Source of the DNA: Coriobacteriaceae bacterium
GTDB lineage: Bacteria > Actinomycetota > Coriobacteriia > Coriobacteriales > Coriobacteriaceae
DNA: 64,000 nt
NCBI GenBank assembly: GCA_025757745.1
Contig: CP107217.1
Span: 186,001 to 250,000 of the forward strand
Reading direction: 5' to 3'
The translations under genes and the position numbers were made by a program. Within the stretch, counting starts at the first letter, position 1; the number at the start of each line of letters is the position of its first letter. Below, one piece after another: positions 44,816 through 55,487 of the stretch. The notes beneath the pieces were generated by a model. That model ran no database searches, was not told the origin of the DNA, and saw nothing but the letters and a program-made list of their open reading frames with translations.

Positions 44816-45676
44816 ATGAATCCCATTACTATGAAGCTCGTCGTCGATGACCTGATTTTGCAGGCTCTGCGCGAGGACATCACGTTTGAGGACGTGAGTA
44901 CGGTGAGCGTGTGCCCCACGGCGCGCCCCGCTACCGTTGAGCTCATCGCCAAGGCCGACGGCATTATCGCCGGTCTGGACGTGTTCGCTCGCACCTTTGA
45001 GCTGCTGGATTCGCAGAGCTCGGTGCTGTTTGATGCTGCCGACGGTGACGAGGTGCACGCCGGCGACCACGTGGGCCAGGTGCGCGGCGACGCGCGCGTG
45101 CTGCTTTCGGGCGAGCGCGTGGCGCTCAACTACCTGCAGCGCATGAGCGGCATCGCAACTTACACGCATCGGATGGCGGCTGCGCTCGAGGGCACCAAGA
45201 CCGTGCTTGTCGACACGCGCAAGACCACGCCGGGCATGCGTGTCTTCGAGAAGGCCGCGGTCGAGATCGGCGGTGGCAGCAACCACCGCTATAACCTGTC
45301 GACGGCTGTCATGCTCAAGGACAACCACATCGACGCCGCCGGTGGCGTGGCGCGCGCGATTGAGATGGCGCGCGCCCATGCGTCGTTTACCACGACGGTC
45401 GAGATTGAGTGCGAGAACCTGGATATGGTGCGCGAGGCCGTGGAAGCCGGCGCCGACATCATCATGTTCGACAACATGACCCACGACGACATGGCTGCCG
45501 CGATTGAGCTTATCGACGGCCGCGCCAAGACCGAGTGCTCGGGCAACGTGGACGCCAGCAATATCCGCGCGCTCGCCGACCTGGGCGTTGACTTTATTAG
45601 CTCGGGGGCGTTGACGCACTCTGCGCCGATTCTCGACCTTTCGCTTAAGCACCTGCGTCTGCTGGACGGTAAATAA
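44816..45676 (+). CDS. nadC: Nicotinate-nucleotide pyrophosphorylase NadC
   Basis: This 286-residue enzyme turns quinolinate and PRPP into nicotinate mononucleotide. VALNYLQRMSGIATYTHRM (about 101-119) and LVDTRKTTPGMRVFEKAAVE (about 130-149) carry substrate-binding Arg and Lys residues. NHRYNLSTAVMLKDNHID (about 156-173) and VEIECENLDMVREAVEAGAD (about 195-215) are typical. It starts three bases after nadB and overlaps niaR by one base (TAATG). Confidence 0.96.
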   Translation: MNPITMKLVVDDLILQALREDITFEDVSTVSVCPTARPATVELIAKADGIIAGLDVFARTFELLDSQSSVLFDAADGDEVHAGDHVGQVRGDARVLLSGERVALNYLQRMSGIATYTHRMAAALEGTKTVLVDTRKTTPGMRVFEKAAVEIGGGSNHRYNLSTAVMLKDNHIDAAGGVARAIEMARAHASFTTTVEIECENLDMVREAVEAGADIIMFDNMTHDDMAAAIELIDGRAKTECSGNVDASNIRALADLGVDFISSGALTHSAPILDLSLKHLRLLDGK

Positions 45677-46221
45677 TGGACGCCCGCGAGCGTCGCCGTG
45701 CCATCATGGGCGTGCTCGAGGGAGCCACGGGGCCCGTTTCGGGCAGTGCGCTTGCCCGCGAGGTGGGCGTGAGCCGTCAGGTCGTGGTGCAGGATATTGC
45801 CCTGCTGCGTGCCGATGGGCACGATATCGTGGCAACCAACCGTGGTTATGTGCTGCAGGAGGCCCCCAGCAGCCCCGCCGTGCCCACGCGCTTGGTCAAG
45901 GTTCGCCACAGCGTGGAGCAGGCAGGCGATGAGCTCACGAGCATCGTCGACGCCGGTGGCGCCGTGCTCAACGTGATCGTCAATCACCGCGTGTACGGTA
46001 AGATCACGGCCGACTTGGACATTCGCAATCGTCGCGATGTTGAGCGCTACCTGCACGATATCGAGAGCGGCAAGAGCTTTCCGCTATTAACGGTGACGAG
46101 TGGCTATCACTTCCATCGCATTGCGGCAGATGACGAGCAAACCCTCGACGAGATCGAGGCCATGCTCAAAGAGAAAGGCTACTTGGCAGATCTAATGCCC
46201 TACGAGGACGATCTCTCTTAG
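45676..46221 (+). CDS. niaR: NAD biosynthesis repressor NiaR
   Basis: This 181-residue regulator has an N-terminal HTH_11 domain (RRRAIMGVLEGATGPVSGSA, then LAREVGVSRQVVVQDIALLR, residues 5-45). The C-terminal 3H domain (about 75-175) has its three conserved His in KVRHSVEQ, VIVNHRVYGKI and TSGYHFHRI. It binds nicotinic acid as corepressor in studied relatives. Its place at the end of nadABC implies autoregulation of the operon through the palindrome at 42269-42312. Confidence 0.9.
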   Translation: MDARERRRAIMGVLEGATGPVSGSALAREVGVSRQVVVQDIALLRADGHDIVATNRGYVLQEAPSSPAVPTRLVKVRHSVEQAGDELTSIVDAGGAVLNVIVNHRVYGKITADLDIRNRRDVERYLHDIESGKSFPLLTVTSGYHFHRIAADDEQTLDEIEAMLKEKGYLADLMPYEDDLS

Positions 46222-46285
46222 CCGACGCTGCAAACGCTCCTAAGCGGCAATCTGCGGCGGTGCCAAATTAGTTATCCTCACAAAC

Positions 46286-46323
46286 AAAAGGAGGCCTCCG
46301 CGGCGATGCGGAGGCCTCCTTTT
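46286..46323. terminator. Bidirectional terminator between niaR and the ferredoxin gene
   Basis: AAAAGGAGGCCTCCGC pairs with GCGGAGGCCTCCTTTT across six bases. The A and T ends provide a U-run on either strand, serving both convergent genes. Confidence 0.9.
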
Positions 46324-46363
46324 TGTGCACGGTGTACTTTTGAGTGTGCAAGCGGGGGAGTTG

Positions 46364-46549
46364 TTACTCCTCGACGATCTCGGTGATCGCGCCAGCGGGG
46401 CAAGCGTCCTGGCAAGCGCCACAGGCGACGCAGGAGTCCTCGTCAGCGACGGTGGCGACGTCCTGGAGCTCCAGAACGCCAGCGGGGCAGGTGTCGACGC
46501 AAACGCCACAAGCGATGCACTCGTCGGCATCAATTACGGGATGAGCCAT
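46364..46549 (-). CDS. Ferredoxin, 2[4Fe-4S]
   Basis: This 61-residue electron carrier has two clostridial-type cluster motifs: CIACGVCVDTCP (about residues 11-22) and CVACGACQDACP (about 41-52). The ATG at 46549 follows GAGAGGAAA. The frame is open further upstream to 46615, but that part has no support. It is monocistronic. Partner enzymes cannot be told from context. Confidence 0.93.
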   Translation of the reverse strand: MAHPVIDADECIACGVCVDTCPAGVLELQDVATVADEDSCVACGACQDACPAGAITEIVEE

Positions 46550-47093
46550 GGTAGTTTCCTCTCTGTTGACCGACGCTACAGACGATGCGCGCCGGTTTGA
46601 TTCGGGCAAAAACATACCACGGGAGCGACCGTTTGCAATACCCTCTGGCCGGCATCTTCATACCGTTCGCCGAGTATGCCAAGGTTTACTAAAAAACGTG
46701 CAGGTGGGGCCGTTGAGCTGCGCAAATGTTAGCTAAAGGTGACTTGAAATATTGAGCGATTGAGCGCGCTTTTGGAAAGCGTGTCCCGGAATCGACGCTC
46801 GAAACGGGTCGCGCTTTCCCCCGGGGTCGCCTCAAGCCACCCCATGCGGCCTCGGGCCCAAACCTCAGCCATCTCTACATAGATCTCGATAGATTTGCCG
46901 AGAACTCAATCAGTGCGTCTACCTGCGCATTTGTGAACCTAAACTCTCAGCAATAAGAAATCTTATATGAATTGACTTAGATTTTGTATATTCCGGCCCA
47001 TAAGGGGATACACTACATCCTGAAAGACAAGCCGAAACACCGCGCGGCAGACCGCCGAGTCGGTGCAAACGCACAAGAGAGAGGGAATTTCTA
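46550..47093. other. Intergenic region upstream of dnaK
   Basis: This 544-base gap holds the divergent promoters of the ferredoxin gene and dnaK. The dnaK side has an AT-rich motif (46958-46984) and a TATATT box (46987-46992). I see no gene, and I could not find a textbook HAIR (CTTGAGT-N7-ACTCAAG). Confidence 0.6.
46958..46984 (+). promoter_or_regulatory. Heat-shock operator motif before dnaK, candidate HspR site
   Basis: AAATCTTATAT, five bases, GACTTAGATTT. The same two half sites with the same spacing occur before clpB (56490-56516), followed in both cases by TGTATA. The half sites form an imperfect inverted repeat. The operon encodes HspR, so this is the likely binding site, unlike the classic HAIR sequence. 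Confidence 0.6.
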
Positions 47094-48986
<1,893 letters not shown>

Positions 48987-48988
48987 TC

Positions 48989-49831
48989 ATGTCCGCCCGT
49001 AAAGCTCGCACGGAGGCGGCTGCCGCTGGCGCCGCCCCCGTTGACTCTGAGGAGAAGGACGTGAAGATTCCCGTAGAGGCCGCAGACGATACCGAGGCCA
49101 ACGAGGCCCCGGCCGCCGAGGCTGCCGAGAACCAGGTAGAGGATTCCAACAAGGAGGCGACGATGACCGAGGACGAGATGGTGGAAGCCGCTATCCGCGC
49201 CGGTGAGGAAGCCGCCGACAACGACTTTAAGCTCAAGTTCGAGCAGGCCCAAAAGGAGCTTGCCGACGTGCGCAATGAGCTCGATGCTGCGGCAGAGGCC
49301 CAGAAGGCCGCCGAGGACAAGGCGAAGGACGCTACCGAGCGAACCGCTCGTCTGCAGGCCGACTGGGAGAACTTCCGTCGCCGCACCGCCAACGAGCGCA
49401 TCGCCGAGCGCGAGCGCGCGACCGAGAAGCTTGTCACCGCGCTGTTGCCGGTGATCGACGATATCGAGCGCGCGATCGACCATGCCCGCAGCCAGGAGCT
49501 TTCCGACGACTTTAAGCAGTTCGTCGATGGCGTTGACGCGGTACATGCCAAGCTGCTCGACGTGTTTGCGCACGAGGGCGTTGAGCCCATCGACCCCAAG
49601 GGCGAGGCGTTCGATCCGCTCGAGCACCAGGCTGTGGGTCGCGTCGAGGACGCATCGCAGTATGACGAGACCGTCAACGATGTGTACCAGAAGGGCTACC
49701 GCATGGCGGATCGTATCCTGCGCTCCGCGATGGTGACGGTGACCTACGGTGGCGAGAAGCGCCCCGCACCGGAGCCCGAAGCGGCGCCCGAGGATGCTAC
49801 GGCCGATACGGCCGAGAGCACCGAGGAGTAA
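48989..49831 (+). CDS. grpE: Nucleotide exchange factor GrpE
   Basis: This 280-residue protein releases ADP from DnaK. It starts two bases after dnaK. Residues 1-75 are an acidic, Ala-rich extension. A long coiled-coil lies at about 85-135, and the GrpE core (LQADWENFRRRTANERIAER, about 123-142) and beta domain (GVEPIDPKGEAFDPLEHQAV, about 195-215) follow. YQKGYRMADRILRSAMVTV (about 232-250) is the family's C-terminal signature. The long N-terminal and C-terminal acidic extensions make it larger than usual (about 200). Confidence 0.95.
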   Translation: MSARKARTEAAAAGAAPVDSEEKDVKIPVEAADDTEANEAPAAEAAENQVEDSNKEATMTEDEMVEAAIRAGEEAADNDFKLKFEQAQKELADVRNELDAAAEAQKAAEDKAKDATERTARLQADWENFRRRTANERIAERERATEKLVTALLPVIDDIERAIDHARSQELSDDFKQFVDGVDAVHAKLLDVFAHEGVEPIDPKGEAFDPLEHQAVGRVEDASQYDETVNDVYQKGYRMADRILRSAMVTVTYGGEKRPAPEPEAAPEDATADTAESTEE

Positions 49832-49836
49832 TTGAG

Positions 49837-49866
49837 AAGGGCCCCGGGGCAACACCCGGGGCCCTT
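49837..49866 (+). terminator. Hairpin between grpE and dnaJ
   Basis: AAGGGCCCCGGG pairs with CCCGGGGCCCTT around six bases, then TCT. It may partly terminate and lower dnaJ-hspR expression relative to dnaK-grpE. Confidence 0.65.
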
Positions 49867-49939
49867 TCTGGCCTAGTGCCATATGACAGTATGAGCCGCC
49901 GTCCGCAGGGGCGGCGGATATAACAGGAGAGGAGCTACG

Positions 49940-50905
49940 ATGGCTGCAGGCAAAACCTTCTATGACATCCTGGGCGTATCCAAGAGCGCCTCCGACAAAG
50001 AGATTAAGAGTGCGTTTCGCAAGCTCGCGCAAAAATATCACCCCGATGCCGGCGGCGACGAGGCCAAGTTTAAGGAGATCAGCGAGGCCTACGAGACGCT
50101 TTCGGACGAGAAGAAGCGCAAAGAGTACGACCAGATGCTCATGTTTGGCGGCATGCCGGGCGCGGGCGGCGCGTATGGCGGCGGCTACGGTGCCGGCGCG
50201 GGCGCCAGCGGCTGGGGCGATATCTTCGACAGCATCTTTAGCGGCAACGGTGCTTGGGGCAGCGATTGGGGCTCGGGCTTTGCCGGGGCTGCGGGCGCTG
50301 CCGGTGCCGGCGCGGGCCGCAGCCGTGCTCGCAAGGGCGGCGACCTGTCGCTGACCGTCGATGTTTCGGCCGAGGACGCGTTCCGCGGCGTGACGCACAA
50401 GGTCACCTATCGCATTCCCTCGACAGGCGAGCAGCAGACCATTACGGTCTCGGTGCCTGCGGGCGCGGTCGACGGCGGCAAGCTGCGCTACAAGCGTCGC
50501 GGCGAGTATGGCGTTGCGGGTGGCGAGCGCGGCGACCTGGTCGTGACCACGCACGTGGAGGAGCACCCGCTGTTTAAGCGCAAGGGCGCCGACGTGACCA
50601 TGGAGGTACCGGTCTCGGTCTACGAGGCGGCGCTCGGCTGTACGGTGGACGTGCCGACGCCCGGCGGTGCGACGGTTCGTCTGAAGGTGCCCGCGGGTAC
50701 CCAGACAGGCAAGAAGTTCCGCTTTAAGGAGATGGGCGCGCCCGACGTTAAGCACCGTGGCCGTACGGGCGCGCTGCTCGTCGAGATCAAGGTACAGGTC
50801 CCCACGAACCTGTCCGACGACGAGCGCGATGCCATGACCAAGCTGCGCGAGGCCGACACGCGCGACTACCGCGAGAAGGTCAACCGTTACAAGGCGACGT
50901 ACTAG
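49940..50905 (+). CDS. dnaJ: DnaJ-family cochaperone without zinc finger (type II)
   Basis: This 321-residue J protein stimulates DnaK. The J domain (residues 5-70) has [20 protein letters not shown] with the HPD triad. A Gly/Ala/Trp-rich linker (about 75-130) includes [13 protein letters not shown]. The two C-terminal beta domains (about 135-300) are present, but the four CxxCxGxG zinc repeats of classical DnaJ are absent; no Cys pair is seen. It therefore belongs with CbpA/DnaJ2-type proteins, as in the dnaK operons of some actinobacteria. AGGAGAGGAG precedes the ATG. It is followed 72 bases later by hspR. Confidence 0.93.
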   Translation: MAAGKTFYDILGVSKSASDKEIKSAFRKLAQKYHPDAGGDEAKFKEISEAYETLSDEKKRKEYDQMLMFGGMPGAGGAYGGGYGAGAGASGWGDIFDSIFSGNGAWGSDWGSGFAGAAGAAGAGAGRSRARKGGDLSLTVDVSAEDAFRGVTHKVTYRIPSTGEQQTITVSVPAGAVDGGKLRYKRRGEYGVAGGERGDLVVTTHVEEHPLFKRKGADVTMEVPVSVYEAALGCTVDVPTPGGATVRLKVPAGTQTGKKFRFKEMGAPDVKHRGRTGALLVEIKVQVPTNLSDDERDAMTKLREADTRDYREKVNRYKATY

Positions 50906-50977
50906 GGCGGTCGTGGCACACGCCCACGCCCGCGGGCTTATGATGGACGATAACGAGACGGAAAGGGGTCAGGTAGC

Positions 50978-51394
50978 ATGGCCGAGGACAATAGGAACAA
51001 ACCGCTGTACATGATCAGCGTGGCGGCCGAGCTGACCGGCATGCATCCGCAGACTCTGCGCGTCTACGAGTCCAAGGGCCTGGTGAATCCCCAGCGCTCG
51101 GGCGGCAACACGCGTCTGTATTCGCGTGCCGATATCGAGCGCCTGGAGCTCATTAACCAGCTGACCGACGAGGGCATCAACCTTGCCGGCGTGGTGCGTA
51201 TTCTCGATATGAAGGAGCGTGCCGAGGAGCGTGAGCGCGAAAACGAGAAGCTCCGCGCCCGCGTGCGCCAGCTCGAGGACGAGCTGCACGAGTACAAGAT
51301 GCAGAAGAAGATTACCGCCCTGGCCCCGCGCGACGGCTCAGTCAACCCCGAACAGGTCATGCGCAAGCTGCTGGGCGCCGGCGGGGATCTGTAG
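50978..51394 (+). CDS. hspR: Heat-shock repressor HspR (MerR family)
   Basis: This 138-residue repressor has the MerR winged helix (MISVAAELTGMHPQTLRVYE, then SKGLVNPQRSGGNTRLYS, about 12-50) and a following helix block LINQLTDEGINLAGVVRILD. A long coiled-coil (RAEERERENEKLRARVRQLE, about 80-105) ends the protein. It is the last gene of the dnaK operon, as in Streptomyces, where DnaK acts as corepressor. It should control dnaK and clpB through the shared motif described above. The stop codon touches structured element C. Confidence 0.92.
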   Translation: MAEDNRNKPLYMISVAAELTGMHPQTLRVYESKGLVNPQRSGGNTRLYSRADIERLELINQLTDEGINLAGVVRILDMKERAEERERENEKLRARVRQLEDELHEYKMQKKITALAPRDGSVNPEQVMRKLLGAGGDL

Positions 51395-51590
51395 GTTACG
51401 CCGTTCTGCCGAACGGCGTAACGGCTCGACGCTGCGCCTTTGGTTCCGCCGTTCTAACGAACGGCGGACCGGTCGACGCTGCAAGCCCGCCAGAGCGGCA
51501 ATCTGCCTTTCAACTTCGGCGGCATGATCAGAAGATCAATGCCGCCTTGTTTCAAGGCACCTTGCTCGCTCTGGTGGGCTTTCGCTGTCC
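51395..51590 (+). repeat. Structured 3' element, copy C (double front hairpin)
   Basis: The first hairpin is 51395-51406 with 51411-51422. A second one of the same design is 51442-51454 with 51459-51470. Then an outer stem 51483-51497 with 51567-51581 and an inner stem 51518-51529 with 51534-51546 around AGAA. A bulged A sits where copies A and B have a bulged T. The hairpin-plus-CGACGCTGC module is duplicated only in this copy. Confidence 0.85.
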
Positions 51591-51617
51591 GCGCCAAAAC
51601 ATCGGCGTTGTTATGGG

Positions 51618-51646
51618 TAGTCATTGGGGACGTTCTTAAATGACTA
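51618..51646. repeat. Small TAGTCATT-GGGGACGTTC-AATGACTA palindrome
   Basis: Perfect 8-base arms around a GGGGACGTTC loop, the same as at 23041-23069. It again follows the structured element. Confidence 0.7.
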
Positions 51647-51786
51647 GTCGAAAGGGACGCTCTTGCACCAAATCTTCCGGCCCACACTGGGCTCGTCCTT
51701 TACTTTACCGAGATAAAGTGAACGTGCAGATTCGTAACCCACTCGCAACCGTTCTATGGCACGATATTGAACGAATGTATGCTATG

Positions 51787-51803
51787 CGCCCAAATCTTTT
51801 GGG
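51787..51803. promoter_or_regulatory. GCCCAAA-TCT-TTTGGGC palindrome before the hydratase gene
   Basis: Perfect 7-base arms with a three-base centre, ending a few bases before the GGGAG ribosome binding site. It could be an operator or a small RNA hairpin affecting translation. Confidence 0.4.
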
Positions 51804-51819
51804 CAGAGTGGGAGACAGT

Positions 51820-54120
51820 ATGGTCAAGCTGTACGAGGACGGCATCTACCTGCGCGACGGCAGCGAGGTTGTGCCTGCGGCCGAGGCCGCCGAGCGCGGT
51901 ATTACGCAGACGCCCGAGGATGCCAAGCGTGGCACTATCGCGTATTCGATCCTCCAGGCACACAATACGTCCGGAGATCCCGAGGCGCTCAAGATTCGCT
52001 TCGATGCCATGGCGAGCCATGACATCACCTTTGTCGGCATCATCCAGACGGCGCGTGCCTCGGGCATGGAGCAGTTCCCGCTGCCTTACGTGCTCACCAA
52101 CTGCCATAACTCGCTGTGCGCCGTGGGCGGCACCATCAACGAGGACGACCACGTCTTTGGCCTTTCCGCGGCCAAGAAGTACGGCGGCATCTTCGTTCCG
52201 CCGCACATCGCCGTCATCCACTCCTTTATGCGTGAGAACTTCGCCGGTTGCGGCAAGATGATCCTGGGTTCCGACTCGCACACCCGCTATGGCGCCCTGG
52301 GCACCATGGCCGTGGGCGAGGGCGGAGGCGAGCTGGCAAAGCAGCTGCTGCGCGACACCTACGACGTTGCCTATCCCGGCGTCGTCGCCATCTACCTCAC
52401 GGGCGCCCCGCGCCCCGGCGTCGGCCCGCACGATGTGGCGCTCGCCATCATCCGCGCCGTCTTTGCCAAGGGCTACGTTAAGAACAAGGTCATGGAGTTT
52501 GTGGGCCCCGGCATCGCGAGTATGACGACTGACTACCGCAACGGCGTCGATGTCATGACCACCGAGACCACCTGCCTGTCGAGCATCTGGGCTACCGACG
52601 AGGACACACACGCGTTTTTGACCATGCACGGCCGCGGCGACGACTACCGCGAGCTCAAGCCCGCCGATGTTGCCTACTACGACGGCTGCGTCGAGGTCGA
52701 TCTGTCGAGCGTCAAGCCCATGATCGCGCTGCCGTTCCATCCTTCCAACGGCTTCGAGATTGACGAGCTCAACGAGAATCTCGAGGACATCCTGCACGAG
52801 GTGGAGCTCGAGGCTGCCAAGATCGGCGAGGGCAAGACGCACTTTAGCCTGCTCGACAAGATCGTCGACGGCAAGCTGCACGTGCAGCAGGGCGTTATTG
52901 CCGGCTGCTCGGGCGGCAACTACGACTCCGTGGTCCAGGCTGCCCGCGTGCTCAAGGGCGCTAACACCGGCTGCGGCGAGTTCTCGCTGTCGGTCTATCC
53001 CACAAGCCAGCCCGTGGCGCTCGAGCTTACACGCCGCGGCTATATCTACGACCTTATGGAGGCCGGCGCGATCGTGCGCACGGCGTTCTGCGGCCCGTGC
53101 TTTGGTGCCGGTGACACGCCTGCCAACAACGGCCTGTCCATCCGCCACACCACGCGCAATTTCCCCAACCGCGAGGGTTCCAAGCCGGGTAATGGCCAGC
53201 TGAGCGCCGTGGCCCTGATGGATGCCCGCTCCATTGCGGCGACGGCTGCCAACGGCGGCGTCCTGACGCCGGCGACCGACCTGCCCGAGGAGACTTGGGA
53301 CGAGGCCTGCGAGTACACCTTTGACGACGCGCCGTACAAAAAGCGCGTGTACTGGGGCTTTGGCAAGGCGGAGCCTGCCGACGAGCTGGTCGAGGGTCCC
53401 AACATCAAGCCGTGGCCCGCGATGGAGCCCCTCGGCGATGACATCCTGCTCAAGGTGTGCTCCAAGATCATGGACCCGGTCACTACGACCGACGAGCTCA
53501 TTCCCTCGGGCGAGACGAGCTCCTTCCGCTCCAACCCGCTGGGTCTGGCCGAGTTTACGCTCAGCCGCCGCGACCCGGCCTACGTGGGCCGCTCCAAGGA
53601 GGTCGACGCGGTGGAGAAGCGCCGCGTGGCCGGTGAGTTCGCGGGTGACCTGGCAGCACTCGATGCCGAGCTTGCCAGCGTGTTTGAGGCGCTGGCAGGC
53701 GCGGGTGTCGCGGCCGATGCCAAGGCGACCGAGTACGGCTCCATGCTCTATGCCAAGAAGCCGGGTGACGGCTCTGCCCGCGAGCAGGCCGCGAACTGCC
53801 AGCGCGTGATTGGCGGCCTGGCCAACATCGTCCACGAGTACGCCACCAAGCGCTATCGCTCCAACGTGATGAACTGGGGCATGGTGCCCTTCCAGATGGA
53901 GGCCGAGCCCAACTTTGAGGTAGGCGACTACGTCTTTGTGCCGGGTATCCGCGCCGCGCTCGATGGCGACCTGAAGAACATCGCCGCCTACGTGGTACGT
54001 GCCGACGGTGCGGTCGAGCAGATTAAGCTCTACATTGCCGATATGACGGCAGAGGAGCGTGCCATCGTCAAGGCCGGCTGCCTGATCAACTACAACAAGT
54101 TCAAGGCCGCTGCCGAGTAA
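51820..54120 (+). CDS. Aconitase-family hydratase (YbhJ-like)
   Basis: This 766-residue protein belongs to the aconitase superfamily. Cluster ligands are seen in [13 protein letters not shown] (near residue 365) and [16 protein letters not shown] (near 427), giving the Cys and CxxC set. [20 protein letters not shown] (about 148-167) is the active-site block. The C-terminal swivel-type domain has [20 protein letters not shown]. The overall layout is closest to the poorly characterised YbhJ-type hydratases, not to AcnA or LeuC; the substrate is unknown. I take the ATG at 51820 with GGGAG; an ATG at 51784 is possible but lies in the palindrome. Confidence 0.85.
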   Translation: MVKLYEDGIYLRDGSEVVPAAEAAERGITQTPEDAKRGTIAYSILQAHNTSGDPEALKIRFDAMASHDITFVGIIQTARASGMEQFPLPYVLTNCHNSLCAVGGTINEDDHVFGLSAAKKYGGIFVPPHIAVIHSFMRENFAGCGKMILGSDSHTRYGALGTMAVGEGGGELAKQLLRDTYDVAYPGVVAIYLTGAPRPGVGPHDVALAIIRAVFAKGYVKNKVMEFVGPGIASMTTDYRNGVDVMTTETTCLSSIWATDEDTHAFLTMHGRGDDYRELKPADVAYYDGCVEVDLSSVKPMIALPFHPSNGFEIDELNENLEDILHEVELEAAKIGEGKTHFSLLDKIVDGKLHVQQGVIAGCSGGNYDSVVQAARVLKGANTGCGEFSLSVYPTSQPVALELTRRGYIYDLMEAGAIVRTAFCGPCFGAGDTPANNGLSIRHTTRNFPNREGSKPGNGQLSAVALMDARSIAATAANGGVLTPATDLPEETWDEACEYTFDDAPYKKRVYWGFGKAEPADELVEGPNIKPWPAMEPLGDDILLKVCSKIMDPVTTTDELIPSGETSSFRSNPLGLAEFTLSRRDPAYVGRSKEVDAVEKRRVAGEFAGDLAALDAELASVFEALAGAGVAADAKATEYGSMLYAKKPGDGSAREQAANCQRVIGGLANIVHEYATKRYRSNVMNWGMVPFQMEAEPNFEVGDYVFVPGIRAALDGDLKNIAAYVVRADGAVEQIKLYIADMTAEERAIVKAGCLINYNKFKAAAE

Positions 54121-54132
54121 CTCTGCTGTACG

Positions 54133-54202
54133 CCCCGGCCACACCTTTCCCTCGTGCTCACGCGCTTCGCGAGGGTCGCCCGAGGGAAAGGTGTGGCCGG
54201 GG
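54133..54202. repeat. 22-bp perfect hairpin after the hydratase gene
   Basis: Arms 54133-54154 and 54181-54202 are exact complements (CCCCGGCCACACCTTTCCCT and following bases). The loop is 26 bases with an internal GCGCTTCGCG hairpin. No T-run. Confidence 0.7.
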
Positions 54203-54258
54203 CTACCGCGACGTTCTCGTTGGGTCTTGAGGGACGCTAATAAATAGATTTGTTTGAT

Positions 54259-54289
54259 GCCGCCTCTGTTATCGGGGCGGCTTCTTTTT
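54259..54289 (+). terminator. Intrinsic terminator downstream of the hydratase
   Basis: GCCGCC pairs with GGCGGC, followed by TTCTTTTT. Confidence 0.75.
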
Positions 54290-54296
54290 GTCGAAA

Positions 54297-54330
54297 ACCA
54301 CCACGAAGGGGCAGGCGCCTTTGTGGTGGT
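54297..54330 (-). repeat. Dispersed CCACAAAGG-type element, minus orientation
   Basis: ACCACCACGAAGG and CCTTTGTGGTGGT arms around GGCAGGCG. One arm carries a G in place of A. Confidence 0.7.
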
Positions 54331-54340
54331 CCGCGGTTTG

Positions 54341-54475
54341 TCTCGTTCTGTAACAGGTAGACCCTTATTTGCCGAGTAGTTGTTACAGATTTAGATAAAC
54401 GGGAGCTGCTGAACATTTCGTCTCGATCTGTAACATCTGAGGTCCAAAACGGCAGCTAGATGTTACAGATCGAGA
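54341..54475. repeat. Tandem palindrome array, two units
   Basis: Unit arms are 54341-54355 with 54381-54395, and 54421-54435 with 54461-54475. The units start exactly 80 bases apart. The second unit is a perfect 15-base inverted repeat. Confidence 0.8.
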
Positions 54476-54496
54476 TGGTGAACGCCGGGGCCGAAG

Positions 54497-54531
54497 ATCA
54501 TCACAAAGGCTCCTGTCCCCTTTGTGGTGGT
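54497..54531 (+). repeat. Dispersed CCACAAAGG-type element
   Basis: ATCATCACAAAGG and CCTTTGTGGTGGT arms around CTCCTGTCC. It lies directly after the palindrome array and before the 3' end of the orphan membrane protein gene. Confidence 0.7.
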
Positions 54532-54584
54532 GGGGGCGAGCTCGATGCTGCCGCGCTCGCTGAACGACATTCTAATGAGCGCCT

Positions 54585-55253
54585 CTACAGGATTTCATCC
54601 GGGCTGGCGGGTTTGGTTGTTTTGGGGATGCCGAGTTTGGATGACGCGAAATCGTCAACATTGTCCTTAATTCCGTCTTTGGTGTAGACAGTGACCATAT
54701 AGGTGCTGTGTCCGAATTCGCCCTTGTCGCGTGTTGCCCAGGCATCCCAGTAGGCGGCCCCGTTTCGCCCTTTGATTTTTCCGACACGGCGGAGTTCTGT
54801 TCGCTTTAATTTCTGGTTGCTATAGATGGTTCGACCGGCCTCCTCGGTGAGCCCGCACTGTCCAAGCATCTTGTCGAGGACTTGGTTCATGTGGCGCTCA
54901 TCGGTGTTTGGTGCGTAGTCGTAGGCGAGGGTGATGAAGTCGAGTGGCTGGTCGTCGATTAGATAGTTTAGCGTCTGAGGTCCAAGGCAGAAATAGGGGG
55001 AGCATCCGTCGATCTGACCGAGCAGTGGCAACTTTGACTGCCAACTTCCGGTGGGAATTCCATCTTCGTAAAACACGCCGCGACAGATAAAGGAGAGCGA
55101 GGTGGCACGCGAGCCGGCGTCGACCATTCCGCATAAATCGAAGGGCGAGGTGATACCAAGGGAAAAGGGCGTGATGACGATAAGGAAGAGCATCACGATG
55201 GGTATGGCGAGAATGGCGATGACGTTGCGACCGGTGGAATGAGGCGGCTTCAT
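54585..55253 (-). CDS. Hypothetical membrane-anchored protein
   Basis: This 222-residue protein is not recognised. An N-terminal membrane anchor (NVIAILAIPIVMLFLIVITP, about residues 9-28) is followed by an extracellular domain with several Cys (FDLCG, SFICRG, DGCSPYFCLG, GQCGL) that could form disulfides. The late part, NGAAYWDAWATRDKGEFGHS and TYMVTVYTKDGIKDNVD, is beta-rich. The ATG at 55253 follows GAGGAG. It lies in an islet with one other orphan gene, both enclosed by palindrome arrays, which suggests accessory DNA between conserved genes. Confidence 0.6.
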   Translation of the reverse strand: MKPPHSTGRNVIAILAIPIVMLFLIVITPFSLGITSPFDLCGMVDAGSRATSLSFICRGVFYEDGIPTGSWQSKLPLLGQIDGCSPYFCLGPQTLNYLIDDQPLDFITLAYDYAPNTDERHMNQVLDKMLGQCGLTEEAGRTIYSNQKLKRTELRRVGKIKGRNGAAYWDAWATRDKGEFGHSTYMVTVYTKDGIKDNVDDFASSKLGIPKTTKPASPDEIL

Positions 55254-55363
55254 ATGCGCTCCTCGAGACAAAGATCTGTTGAGGATAGGCAGAAATGGAT
55301 ATGTTCAGAGAGCAATTCAAGTTTAATCTCATTGCGCGAGATGGTCGACCGTTAGCGTCGAAA

Positions 55364-55398
55364 ACCACCACAAAGGTGCCTGTCCCCTTTGTGGTGGT
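55364..55398 (+). repeat. Dispersed CCACAAAGG-type element
   Basis: Perfect ACCACCACAAAGG and CCTTTGTGGTGGT arms around TGCCTGTCC. It lies between the two divergent orphan genes, close to their promoters. Confidence 0.75.
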
Positions 55399-55487
55399 GA
55401 GGAGCGCGCGGCTTCTTTTGGTAATAGTGTTAGCTGGCGGTATCATTAGTGCAGGTGGCGAAGGTTTGCATTGTGGGGTGTTTTGCC

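Noticed and set aside
46616..47093. Classic HAIR operator for HspR
   Set aside because: No CTTGAGT-N7-ACTCAAG match; only the different shared motif at 46958-46984 is present.
51640..51819. Upstream extension of the hydratase gene to 51640
   Set aside because: The extension begins inside a dispersed palindrome (AATGACTA) and has no ribosome binding site; family similarity starts near 51784-51820.
51754..54144. Long minus-strand frame opposite the hydratase gene
   Set aside because: Shadow frame; the plus strand holds aconitase cluster motifs.
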